Assembly: GCA_017427945.1 (NCBI GenBank) | Contig: JAFRRT010000023.1 | Coordinates: forward strand, 1 to 64,000 | Source of the DNA: Muribaculaceae bacterium | Lineage (GTDB): Bacteria > Bacteroidota > Bacteroidia > Bacteroidales > Muribaculaceae | Direction: 5' to 3' | Length of the DNA: 64,000 nucleotides | Shown here: positions 53,235 to 62,900 of the stretch, piece after piece | Layout: each line of letters opens with the position of its first letter | Position numbering within the stretch: the stretch's first letter is position 1 | Program-made: the position numbers and the translations under genes | The notes under the pieces: model-generated | Seen by the model: the letters and a program-made list of their open reading frames with translations, nothing else | Told to the model about the DNA's origin: nothing | The model's database searches: none

Positions 53235-53315
53235 CCGTGCTTTGCACGGGAAATTAATCAAATTATTGTTTAAAATTTTAATTGAATTTGTTTAATTTCT
53301 CGCGAGCCATGCGAG
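53235..53315. repeat. Composite palindromic element: GC hairpin, AT palindrome, GC hairpin
   Basis: CCGTGC-TTT-GCACGG (53235-53249), then a ~50 bp AT-only near-palindrome centred on AAAATTTT (53250-53299), then CTCGC-7-GCGAG (53299-53315). Confidence 0.6.
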
Positions 53316-53383
53316 CGATTAATAACACAAGGAATTAGATTTTAAGTGTTATGGGTGAGGGTGTTTTAGGTTTTGGGAGGAGC

Positions 53384-53488
53384 GTAGGGCCTGGCCTTGG
53401 CCTGGCCGAATGAGGCATGAGGAATGAGGAGCGTAGGGCCTGGCCTTGGCCTGGCCACGTTAGGCATGAGGAGTGTAGGGCCTGGCCG
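53384..53488. repeat. Tandem REP-like units, 49 bp period
   Basis: Two full copies (53384-53408, 53433-53457) and a truncated third (53475-53488) of a GTAG-headed hairpin GGCC-T-GGCC-TT-GGCC-T-GGCC, separated by ATGAGGCATGAGGA-like linkers. It is the same element as 9900-9924 except for two paired substitutions in the stem. Confidence 0.75.
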
Positions 53489-53518
53489 CATGAGGCATGA
53501 GGAGTGCGGCAGCCAACT

Positions 53519-53543
53519 AACGCCTAATGCCTAATACCTAACG
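53519..53543. repeat. CCTAA-type short intergenic repeat, copy 3
   Basis: Tandem GCCTAATGCCTAATACCTAA-type units, just downstream of the BspA-like operon. Confidence 0.6.
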
Positions 53544-53557
53544 CCTCGTTTCACTCG

Positions 53558-56137
53558 TTAAAACTTTTCCTTAGAGGTGATGATGGCTCCGTCTTCATAC
53601 TTAGTGACAACCACGTTGATGCCTGGTTGCGGATTGCTTGACTTGACGCCGTTGAGGCTGATGTACTCGCGACTGATCACCCGTCGGTCGGCTGCCACAT
53701 CGTTGATGCCCGATGATTCAATAAAATAGAAACGTTTCCAGTATTCAGCCCTTCTATAGGAGTTAACGCTTTGGTAAGGTACCTTGAGTGTTGCAATTTG
53801 ATTGGTGACCTGTGAGAATGTCTCTTCGTCGATGGTTGGCGGAACAATGGCTTTCGACTCTATCTGTTCGAGTCCAGTGCAACGGTAAAAGGCTCTATTC
53901 CCAATCTTTGTTACACTTGCAGGTATAATGATTTCCGTGAGCTGCTGTTGGTTCACCATGAAATAGGCAGGAATTTGTTCAACCTCATCACCAATGTTGA
54001 CCCATTTGATTGGTGAATTACTAAACAAAGATTCAGAAACACTCGCACAGTTCTTGAGATTGTAATTGACTGTCGTCAAGTTAGCACAACCCGAGTACGC
54101 TCCCTCGCCTATGCTATAGATGTTTTTGGAAATGGTGACAGTTGTCAACCCGTTACAATGGCTGAAGGCATATGCTCCGATGGTTCTTAAACCTTGGGGC
54201 AACTTGAAGTCGGTAATCTTTGAACACCCAGAAAAAGCATTATCGCCAATTTTATTTACACTTGAAGGTATCACAATCGTGTCAAGCTTGGACTGATTCA
54301 TAGCGATTCCTCCGGGAATTGTCAAGACTCCTTGGCTAAACGTCAATTGCGTGATAGTGCCGCTATCAAACCACTGGAAGCCACCAGAGCAATCTCTAGC
54401 TTTTAAATGCACTGTCCTTATATTACTACATCCCTTGAAAGCATTGCCAATGACTTCGAGCGAGACAGGCAGCGTAATTGATTCAAGGCTGGTGCAATTC
54501 TCAAAAGCAGCATTGCCAATGATTTCGATGGCGCCAAAGTCAATGCTTTTCAGGCCACTGCAGTTTTTAAATGCCAAATTATTAATCTCCTTCAACGACT
54601 GTGGAAACTTGATTTCCTCCAGGCTTGTGCAACCCGAGAAAGCGAAATAATCCATAAATGACACCCCTTGTCCCAAATCAATCGACTGCAAAGCCCGACA
54701 ATTCTCAAATGAAGCATAACCAATCTTCTTCAACGAGTTGGGCAAAGACACGGTCTTAAGGCTATAGCAATTGGAGAAAGCCCTTTGGCCAATTTCGGTC
54801 ACGCCATTACCCATATTAAGTTGTTCGACGGAAGTACACCCCGAGAATGTTTTTGAACCAATGTTTGTGACACCATTGCCTATAGTGGCTTGCTTGAGCG
54901 AGGCACAGCCTTCAAATGAGCTCCAACCCAAGAAGTTCACTGCGTCAGGAATGTCAATTGAGAGAAGCGCAGAACCGGCAAATGCAGAGTTGCCGATTGT
55001 TATGAGCCCGTCAGGCAATGTCAATTCCTCAAGACTGTTACAACCCTGAAATGCGCATGATTCGATTTTTGTTACAGTGGTGGGGATATTCACGGTGGTC
55101 AAACTCTTGCAGTTTTGAAACAGATAACCTGCAATTAAGGTAAGTTCATCAGGCAAGACGGCTTCGGTGAGACTATTACAATTCGCCATCACTCTTTCTT
55201 CGATAGTTGTCACCAAGTTGGGAAAGACGATGGATTGCAGGCTGGAACAGCCCACGAATGCTGAATAACGCACGAGTGTGACCGATGAGGGAATCTCTAT
55301 GGCTTGCAGCGCAGTACATCCACTGAATGCCGAAGTTCCAATTGTTGTGACCGATGGAGGAATTGAGACATCCAACAACGAAGAACAATCCAAGAAGGTC
55401 TTGTCACTGATGACCTCAAGTGCCATGGGCAGAGTTATTGATATCAATGCCGAGTCCCCCTTAAAAGCCGCATTTCCTATAGTGGTCACCGAGTTGGGGA
55501 TATCGATGCTCGTAAGTCCTGTGCAGCCCTCAAATGCCGAAGGGCCTATAGCGGTCACCGTTTCGGGAATACACGTGGTTTTACACCCCAGCAACAAAAT
55601 ATTGGTTGCCGATTCGATGATGGCACAGCAATCGTCACGTGAGTCCAGCCAGGCATTGCTTGCAACAACACTGAGTTGCGCGAGACTGGTACACCCAGCA
55701 AAGATGCCGGGATTCAACGACATGACCGAGGCCCCGATCTCGACAACCTCCAGCGCTTCACACTGCGCAAAAGCCTCGTTCCCAAGTTCGGTAACCGAGT
55801 CAGGTATCGAGATGAATGGCAGCATTGTACAGCCCTCAAATGCTTTTCGCCCGATGCTCGTGATGGTCTCGGGCATCGACACCGACAGCAAACTATCACA
55901 GTCCTGAAAAGCATAGTCCCCGATGGCCGTAACAACGTAGGTATGCCCTTCAAATGTGGCAAACTCTGGAATTCTGATGTCGCCTGTATAATAATCATCA
56001 CCATACAGGTAGATGAGAGTGACGGTTGTGCCATCACGGTTGACTTCATACCTGATGCCGTCATCAACAAAACTCTCGGCCTGCGCGCAAAGGGCCACGC
56101 CCACCATGATGAGTATTAACAACAAGTTCTTTTTCAT
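53558..56137 (-). CDS. BspA-like leucine-rich-repeat surface protein (no dockerin tail)
   Basis: 859 residues. Signal peptide MKKNLLLILIMVGVALCAQA. A short beta head (VDDGIRYEVNRDGTTVTLIY) is followed by about thirty LRR_5/BspA-type repeats of ~23 residues, e.g. ITSIGRKAFEGCTMLPFISI. The C-terminal ~50 residues (INDVAADRRVISREYISLNG followed by VKSSNPQPG and INVVVTKYEDG) resemble the C-terminal sorting-type tails of Prevotella/Muribaculaceae secreted proteins. It differs in this from its three neighbours, which end in dockerin repeats. BspA-type proteins mediate adhesion in some species, but no ligand is inferable here. Last gene of a four-gene array. Confidence 0.88.
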   Translation of the reverse strand: MKKNLLLILIMVGVALCAQAESFVDDGIRYEVNRDGTTVTLIYLYGDDYYTGDIRIPEFATFEGHTYVVTAIGDYAFQDCDSLLSVSMPETITSIGRKAFEGCTMLPFISIPDSVTELGNEAFAQCEALEVVEIGASVMSLNPGIFAGCTSLAQLSVVASNAWLDSRDDCCAIIESATNILLLGCKTTCIPETVTAIGPSAFEGCTGLTSIDIPNSVTTIGNAAFKGDSALISITLPMALEVISDKTFLDCSSLLDVSIPPSVTTIGTSAFSGCTALQAIEIPSSVTLVRYSAFVGCSSLQSIVFPNLVTTIEERVMANCNSLTEAVLPDELTLIAGYLFQNCKSLTTVNIPTTVTKIESCAFQGCNSLEELTLPDGLITIGNSAFAGSALLSIDIPDAVNFLGWSSFEGCASLKQATIGNGVTNIGSKTFSGCTSVEQLNMGNGVTEIGQRAFSNCYSLKTVSLPNSLKKIGYASFENCRALQSIDLGQGVSFMDYFAFSGCTSLEEIKFPQSLKEINNLAFKNCSGLKSIDFGAIEIIGNAAFENCTSLESITLPVSLEVIGNAFKGCSNIRTVHLKARDCSGGFQWFDSGTITQLTFSQGVLTIPGGIAMNQSKLDTIVIPSSVNKIGDNAFSGCSKITDFKLPQGLRTIGAYAFSHCNGLTTVTISKNIYSIGEGAYSGCANLTTVNYNLKNCASVSESLFSNSPIKWVNIGDEVEQIPAYFMVNQQQLTEIIIPASVTKIGNRAFYRCTGLEQIESKAIVPPTIDEETFSQVTNQIATLKVPYQSVNSYRRAEYWKRFYFIESSGINDVAADRRVISREYISLNGVKSSNPQPGINVVVTKYEDGAIITSKEKF

Positions 56138-56176
56138 TACTGTTATTTGCTGCAGTTATCGATTAATTCCATTTCA

Positions 56177-59100
56177 TCAGTTCTCCAGAATGCTGTTGAT
56201 AATGGCATTGATGTCGGCGATGTTGACCTCGTAGTCACCATTCACATCGATGTCGAGGTTGTCGCCCTCATTATCGTTCATGATGATGTCGAGGGCGGCA
56301 TTCACATCAGCGATGTTCACCTCGCCGTCGCCGTTCACATCAGTGGAGCGTTTTGGCGTGGTGAAATAAACGTCACCGGTTACATAATTATGTCCGGCAT
56401 AGACACTCACATGGGCGCAATAGGGCGTGTTGGGTTTCAGATCGGTAATGGTACACTCCATGAGCTGACCGCTTCCGCCCACATAGTATGTATCTGATGA
56501 CCAGCTGCTGACTTTATAGGTAAACCCCTGAGTCTGGATTTCACTTGTCCCGGCAAGAACCAGGCCGCGCAGCGTGGCGGTCGTCGGGGTCAGTTTAACC
56601 ACACCATAATTATATAATGTCGGTTCATAGTTGCCAACAGCATCGGTGATGCTGAATTCCGTCCATTCGCCATAATAGGTGCTGTCGGTTGCCGACTTGT
56701 AATAGGGACGATAGCGGTAGGGCGCGTTCAGGGCGATTCGGTTAACGATGTTTGCCAGATTGCCACCAAACGAGTAGGCAGGCTTCTGCTGCAGGGTGCC
56801 CTCAACGCCCACGCGCTCCCATTCATAGCCGCAGCCTTTCTCATCGTCCGACATGTTGCTCAAACCCCTAAACATCACGACATTCTGGCCAATGGTGCGC
56901 ACCTCATTGCCCACCATGAGCAACGGCGGTGTGGTGAAGGCAAAGTCAATCGAATCAGTGCGGTCGGCATAAACGGCAATGCATCGGGCATGATAAGTCG
57001 TTTCGGGGTCCAGCCCAGTCTCCTTCAGTTTGTCATAGCGTTTGCCATTCATCTTGAAATAAGCCCTCTTTACCACCTCGTCGGTGCCTAAAACACTCTT
57101 GGTTGGCATGTTGACCGATGTGGGATAAATTTCGGCTTCGGGGAAGTTGTTATAGGAGTAGTTCGGAGGGGTGACGTGCATGGTTCCGGCCCGATAGATA
57201 ACCCCATGGTAGGCCACCCAAGGAATGAAATCATAGTCCCATCCTGCCCTGATGGGAACGCTCGGACATTGAATAATGCTGCTGTCCCGACAGCTTAACA
57301 CGACACTGCCCAGATAGTCTTTGTTCTTATATGGATAAAAGACACCGCAGGAGTCAGGCATAAAGCCCTCATCGCTTGTGATGGTGAACATGACCGAGAA
57401 ATACTGGCTGTAAAGACGTTGCCCGTGGCAGTTGCTGAAGGCGATGCTGTCGGTCACCACTACATCGTCGATGCGGTACTGCTCGCCGTCGGTGGCGACA
57501 AAGTCGATAGCGACATCGTTGTGAGTGGGAACAAGCCCTTTCAGGGCGATGACATTGTCCTGTGGCTCAAATGTTATGGTGTCGCCGTCGCAGCGGTAGA
57601 AGGTCGCCCCCGTGAGCGGCAACCCGCAATCACCGGCAATAGTCGCCATGCTGGTCCTGACGTCTTCTCTCTTATAGATACCGTGAAGCTTCAAGCCGCT
57701 CCACATCTCAGTCTGGGTGTATGGAGTAAGATCAGGCACATAAATGTCATAATCGATATTGAGCGGGCCGTATACGTACGTCTCGCTATAGGTGGCAGGT
57801 ACAGGATTGAGGAAGTAGAGGCACTTGAGACTAGGACAGTTGTAGAATACGGTATTCCCTATCTTGCTCACCGACTTGCCGATGACGACTTGCTCAAGAG
57901 CCGTACATCCGCAAAGCACTCCGTATTTCAGTTGAGTAATCAGGTCTGGAATCCTGATACTCTTGAGGCTGCGGCAGCCGTTAAAGGCATTCTCGCCAAT
58001 ATCCAATAAAGAATCGTTCAGATTGACTTCCTTCAGGTTGTAGCATTTTATGAAGGCTTCTTCGCCAATTGACATGACGGAGTTGGGCATCTTCACTTCT
58101 TCCAGAACATCACAACTCTCGAATGCGTGTGATGCTATAGTGGTGAGTGAGTCGCTCAACTCGATGGATTTGAGCGATTTGCATGATTCAAAAGCACGTG
58201 TCCCTATTGTTCTTACTGTTTTCGGCAGGTTGATTCGTTCCAGCTTATTGCATTTGGCAAAAGCGCTTTTACTGATCGTGGTCAGGTGGCTGGAGTCACT
58301 AAAAGTAACTTCTTTAAGCCTGTATGTGCACCAGTAAAAAGTGGAGTCACTGATGGTTTTGATACCACTGCCGATGTGTACGCTCATCAAATTTGGACAA
58401 TAGGTGAAGGCATTTTTCCCAATCGTCATAACCGAGTCAGGAATGACAATGCTGGTTAAATAAGAGCTATAGAATGCATTTGCCTTGATTTCCTTGACCG
58501 ATAAGGGAATGTCTATGCTCCTAAACCCGCAGCTCGCAAATGAATAAGCGCCGATGGTGGTCAACTTGTCGTGCAGGGTGACGGTTTTCATGTTGCTGGT
58601 ATACCTCAGCAATTCAGCACTGATGGTGGTAATCTGTGGCGGCAAGGTGAAACTGGTTAATCCGCTTGACTTGAAGGCTCCCTGCTCCAGTGTTGTGATA
58701 CTCTCAGGCAAGTCAATCGACTTCAAGGAATTGCAACGATAAAACGCTTCCTTGCCGATGGCGGTTAATCCAGCAGGCAAGCTGATAGTTTCCAGCTGAT
58801 GACAGTTCGCAAAACAACCCGGAGCAATGGCCGTAATGGCATCGGGGACAATGATGGCTGTAATCCCGCAACTGTCAAAGGCATGTTCGTTGATTGTCGT
58901 CACCTCCCTGGGCAAACTAATGCTTGACAATCCCGTGCAGCTCTTAAATGCATAGCTGCCTATCCGGTTGATAGAACTGGGGATGATGACCGAGATGAGC
59001 TCCTTACTGTTCTTGAACGCATTGTCACCGATGGCCGTGACTTGATAGGTCACGCCTTCATGCTCAATACTCTCGGGAATGACCACATTGCCGCTGTAAC

Positions 59101-59971
59101 TGTTGTAATTGTTGTCGCGATAGGTCACTATAGCCTGGTCACCGTCAATCTGGTAATAGATGCCATCGATGCCGTCATTAAAAGTCTCGATGGTCTGGAA
59201 CTCTTTCCAGTATTCTGCCTCTTGATACTTGTGGGAGGCAAAATAGCCCACCTTGAGCGTGGCTTGATTCTGGAAAGCGGCAAAACAAGTCTCATCGCCG
59301 ACGGCTGGCGGATTATCCGCTTTGCACGTGAAGGATTTGATGTTATTACACTGCGCAAAGGCACCCATACCAATCGATTGTGTCGCATAACCCATGGTAA
59401 CATTGTTGAGCCCTGTACAGTTAATGAATGCGCTGTCGCCAATTGTGGTCAAACAGTCTGCCATGATCAGTGTTTTGATGCTGGTGCAGTTCTTGAAAGC
59501 GCCCTTGCCGATGCTCCTCACGCCCTTACCCAAACGAACTATCGTCGGGCCGATGGCTTCTAACGACGTGCAACCGCTGAAGGCATAATCTCCGATTGTG
59601 GTCAACGAGTCAGGGAAATAATCAACGAAATTCATCCTGCTGCAATTGCTGAAGGCCGAACGACCGATGCTCCTGATGTTCGATGCTAAATATACGTTAT
59701 ACAGGTTGCGGCAATTCATGAAGGCGCCTTCGCCAATGCCTGTCACAGGATAGGTCACGCCATCGTGAGTGACATAGTCCCTAAGACTGATACTTCCACT
59801 GTAGCAGCCTGGCTGGCCGTTATTGGTGACAATGGCCTCACCGTTTACCACATTATAATAAATCGGCACGCCCCATATTTCATAGAAATCATAGGCTTTG
59901 GCCGTGCCTGTTGCTCCCAGGGAAACCAAAATGAGCAACGCAATGTGCTGGTATAATCGTCTTGCTTTCAT
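56177..59971 (-). CDS. BspA-like leucine-rich-repeat protein with beta domains and C-terminal dockerin doublet
   Basis: 1264 residues with signal peptide (HIALLILVSLGATGTAKA). It has two head-plus-array modules. Each starts with a strand-rich head (IYYNVVNGEAIVTNNGQ; GIYYQIDGDQAIVTYRDNN), continues YSG..I..H.GVTY.VT.IG..AF and then LRR_5 repeats. From ~790 to 1205 come several fibronectin-like beta domains (TTYHARCIAVYADRTDSIDF, NTPYCAHVSVYAGHNYVTGD). The end (1207-1264) is a dockerin-type doublet, STDVNGDGEVNIADVNAALD and DVNGDYEVNIADINAIINSI. It is a large cell-surface or secreted binding protein. It lies 39 nt upstream of the next array member. Confidence 0.88.
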   Translation of the reverse strand: MKARRLYQHIALLILVSLGATGTAKAYDFYEIWGVPIYYNVVNGEAIVTNNGQPGCYSGSISLRDYVTHDGVTYPVTGIGEGAFMNCRNLYNVYLASNIRSIGRSAFSNCSRMNFVDYFPDSLTTIGDYAFSGCTSLEAIGPTIVRLGKGVRSIGKGAFKNCTSIKTLIMADCLTTIGDSAFINCTGLNNVTMGYATQSIGMGAFAQCNNIKSFTCKADNPPAVGDETCFAAFQNQATLKVGYFASHKYQEAEYWKEFQTIETFNDGIDGIYYQIDGDQAIVTYRDNNYNSYSGNVVIPESIEHEGVTYQVTAIGDNAFKNSKELISVIIPSSINRIGSYAFKSCTGLSSISLPREVTTINEHAFDSCGITAIIVPDAITAIAPGCFANCHQLETISLPAGLTAIGKEAFYRCNSLKSIDLPESITTLEQGAFKSSGLTSFTLPPQITTISAELLRYTSNMKTVTLHDKLTTIGAYSFASCGFRSIDIPLSVKEIKANAFYSSYLTSIVIPDSVMTIGKNAFTYCPNLMSVHIGSGIKTISDSTFYWCTYRLKEVTFSDSSHLTTISKSAFAKCNKLERINLPKTVRTIGTRAFESCKSLKSIELSDSLTTIASHAFESCDVLEEVKMPNSVMSIGEEAFIKCYNLKEVNLNDSLLDIGENAFNGCRSLKSIRIPDLITQLKYGVLCGCTALEQVVIGKSVSKIGNTVFYNCPSLKCLYFLNPVPATYSETYVYGPLNIDYDIYVPDLTPYTQTEMWSGLKLHGIYKREDVRTSMATIAGDCGLPLTGATFYRCDGDTITFEPQDNVIALKGLVPTHNDVAIDFVATDGEQYRIDDVVVTDSIAFSNCHGQRLYSQYFSVMFTITSDEGFMPDSCGVFYPYKNKDYLGSVVLSCRDSSIIQCPSVPIRAGWDYDFIPWVAYHGVIYRAGTMHVTPPNYSYNNFPEAEIYPTSVNMPTKSVLGTDEVVKRAYFKMNGKRYDKLKETGLDPETTYHARCIAVYADRTDSIDFAFTTPPLLMVGNEVRTIGQNVVMFRGLSNMSDDEKGCGYEWERVGVEGTLQQKPAYSFGGNLANIVNRIALNAPYRYRPYYKSATDSTYYGEWTEFSITDAVGNYEPTLYNYGVVKLTPTTATLRGLVLAGTSEIQTQGFTYKVSSWSSDTYYVGGSGQLMECTITDLKPNTPYCAHVSVYAGHNYVTGDVYFTTPKRSTDVNGDGEVNIADVNAALDIIMNDNEGDNLDIDVNGDYEVNIADINAIINSILEN

Positions 59972-59986
59972 AATCGTGGATTGTAA

Positions 59987-62900
59987 TTAAAGAGGATGCA
60001 TATTACCTTGCAGAATGTAATCGATGATAGCATTGATATCGGCAATGTTAATTTCACCGTCTTGGTTGGCATCAAACCTTGATGAGGAGCTGTCCTGATT
60101 GTAAATCGCGTTGATGACGCAATTCACATCGGCAATGTTGACCTCGCCGTCGCCGTTCACATCAGTCAGGTTGTCTGTGATAATGTGAACAAATTTTTTC
60201 CAGTTCTCGGCATTCTTATACTTGGTTAAAGACCCTTGAGGAACGGTGAGGTTCGCCGAATAATAGCTGGCAGCAAATCCATCGTTCTTTAATACGGGCG
60301 GTGTGGTTGCCATGCACGTCACAGATGAGATAGGATGTATATCACCCATGAGTTCACTGATATAGTCTTTCCATTCTTCAATCAATTCCTCAATGTCTTC
60401 ATCATCAACTTCACCTAAGGCCTCCTCTATCGTAGCTATCAAATCTTCATAATATGATTCATCAAGTTTTCCGAATGCCCACTCATCGATGTACTCAACG
60501 CCGCTGCCAATATACACGTTGTCAAGGACATCACACCACATGAATGCACCATAGTCAATGTACTTCACCGAATTGGGAATGGTAACGTTCCGTAGCGAAT
60601 TGTTGGCATAAAAGGCAAGATAGCCAATCTTTTTGATGGAATTTGGGATGGTTACATGTTGAAGCTTCATGCACATCGCAAAGGCCTGCGGGGGAATAGA
60701 ATCCAATGAATTGGGGATAGTCACATTACGAACATAAGATCCCAAAAAGGCTCCATTGCCGAGTTGTGTCAACGTATTAGGCAGGTTGATGTTAAGGTAT
60801 CCGGGTAAAAATCCTGCAGACATGAACGCACCTTCACCAATTGTTGTTAAGTTCTCAGGTAGCACCACATCATGTAAATCGGCACAGCCGAAAAATGCCC
60901 CATCACCAATTTTGGTCACCTTGTCGGGAATAGTGATACTCGACAAGCTGGTACTTGCAAAGGTAAATTCCTTGATTTCAGTGATATTCTTGGACAGGGT
61001 GACCTCGTAAATATCTGTTGCATAAAACGCATAGGTGCCTATTTCGGTCACCGTGTTAGGAACTGTAACCTTCCTCAGGTCAATACACCCATAAAAAGCA
61101 TAGGATTCAATGGAGGTCACCTTCATGCTTTTGTCATTGATGTAAACTGCACTGGGGATTTCCACTACACCGCTATAGCCATTGGTGTAGCCATTATGAA
61201 TGACGCCCACAGTGTTGTCACCGGTGATAAGGTAATAGATCTTGTTGTCGATGATGTCATAGCTCAACGGCTGGATATTGGCAAACTCGCTCCACACATC
61301 GGCGTTGCGGTATGCGTCAACAAACGAGTGAGGCACCATGAGCGATACTGTTTCCATCAGGCTCTCGGTAAAGCCACCGCGCTGGTTGTCGAGCTCAGGC
61401 GGGGTGAGTGGCAGACAAGTGATGGTGGACAATGCATAACAATCGCGGAAAACGTCACCATCGACCGAAAAGCCTTGATGGTTCATATCGATTGTCACAT
61501 TCTTGAGGTTGGTGCAATCCTGGAAAGCTCCTCCGCAAATGGCGATGACCGAGGAGGGGATGAACACCTGTGGCAGATTGTAACAACCCGCAAAGGCATA
61601 ATTACCGATAAAAGTCACCGATGCACCCAAGTCAAGCGAGGTCAGCCCTGTGCAGCTATAGAAGGCACTGTCTTCCACGGCATAGATGTGGCTGGGGATG
61701 GTCAGGCTGGTGAGTTTGGTGCAGCCCATAAAGGCCTGCCTGTCAATGACACTCACTTTCTTGGGGAAAGAGATGCTTTTCAGCCCCGAGCAGCCCTTGA
61801 AGGCTTGAGTCCCTATGGCAGTCACGGTCTCGGGCAAGTTGACAGTATTGACCTTAGGGCAGTTTATGAAGGCGCCCTTGTTGATGGCTGTCACCGTGTA
61901 GTCGTCGCCGGCATAGGTGGCATGTTCCGGAATGGTGATGGTGCTTGCAGTGTAGCTGCCTCCTGTGGGAGCATGGTTGCTCACAGCCACCTCGGTGGGA
62001 CTGGTAATTATATAGTAGATGCCGTTGTGACAAAAGTCATAGGTCCACGACTCGATGTGCGCAAAGCGTCCCCAATAGGGATCAAGCTTATAGTCGATAA
62101 GTGATGACGGCTGGACATAGAGCACCACGTTGGCCAGCTGCTCCTGGGTGAAACCCTCACCCGTGACAACAGGCGGCATCATGGCATAGCAGTTGATGGC
62201 CTTGAGAGCTGTGTAGCCCTCAAACGCGCGCGGGTCAAAGGTCAGGTTGGACACATTCTCACCGATGTTCAATGTTTCGAGCATGTTGCAGCCGTCAAGG
62301 GCAGCGGCACCTATCGACTTGAGACCGTTAGGCAGGGTGAGGCTTGTCAGACTTGAGCACCCCGTAAATGCCGAGTCGGGGATGACGGTCACCCCATTGG
62401 AGATAGTCAATTCCTTGAGGGCGGTGCAGTTCAGGAAAGCACGCCTCTCGATGGTATGGATGGTGCCGGGCATGCTCACACTTGTCAATGAGTCGCAGTC
62501 GCGGAAGGCATCGTGCAGAATCTTGACCACCTTGCCTTGGGGGCTGCCACCGCCTGTGGCCGAAGGGATGGAGACGTCGCCCTTGTAACTGTTGTAACTG
62601 TAGTCCCTGAACGACACGCCCCACTCGGTCCAGCCCGACCAGTTGAGCTGAATGTAATAAACTCCTTTGTCCTCGCGCTCATAGGGAATCTCATTAACGT
62701 GCTGAAACTTTTTCCAACCTGTTGCTTCATGATACAGGTTGATGCGAATAAGACGTACATAAAGTGTCGCCTGGGTGTAGTTGGCTTCGGCAAAGCAATC
62801 CGTTCCGTTCCATGTCGGGGGCGCATCTTTAAAGCAGGTAATATCCTTCAGTGCAGAGCATCCGCGGAAGGCCAGGTTTCCAATCGTGTTCACATTCCGC

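Larger units (their letters stand above)
53072..53557. other. Repeat-rich intergenic region
   Basis: Nearly 500 bp without a gene. It contains an AT-rich palindrome between two GC hairpins (53235-53315), tandem REP-like units (53384-53488) and a CCTAA-type repeat (53519-53543), all annotated separately. The first ~150 bp show nothing recognisable. Confidence 0.7.

Noticed and set aside
53384..53488. CRISPR array suggested by regularly spaced repeats
   Set aside because: The spacers are similar to each other (ATGAGGCATGAGGA type) and short, only two and a half copies exist, and no cas gene is present.
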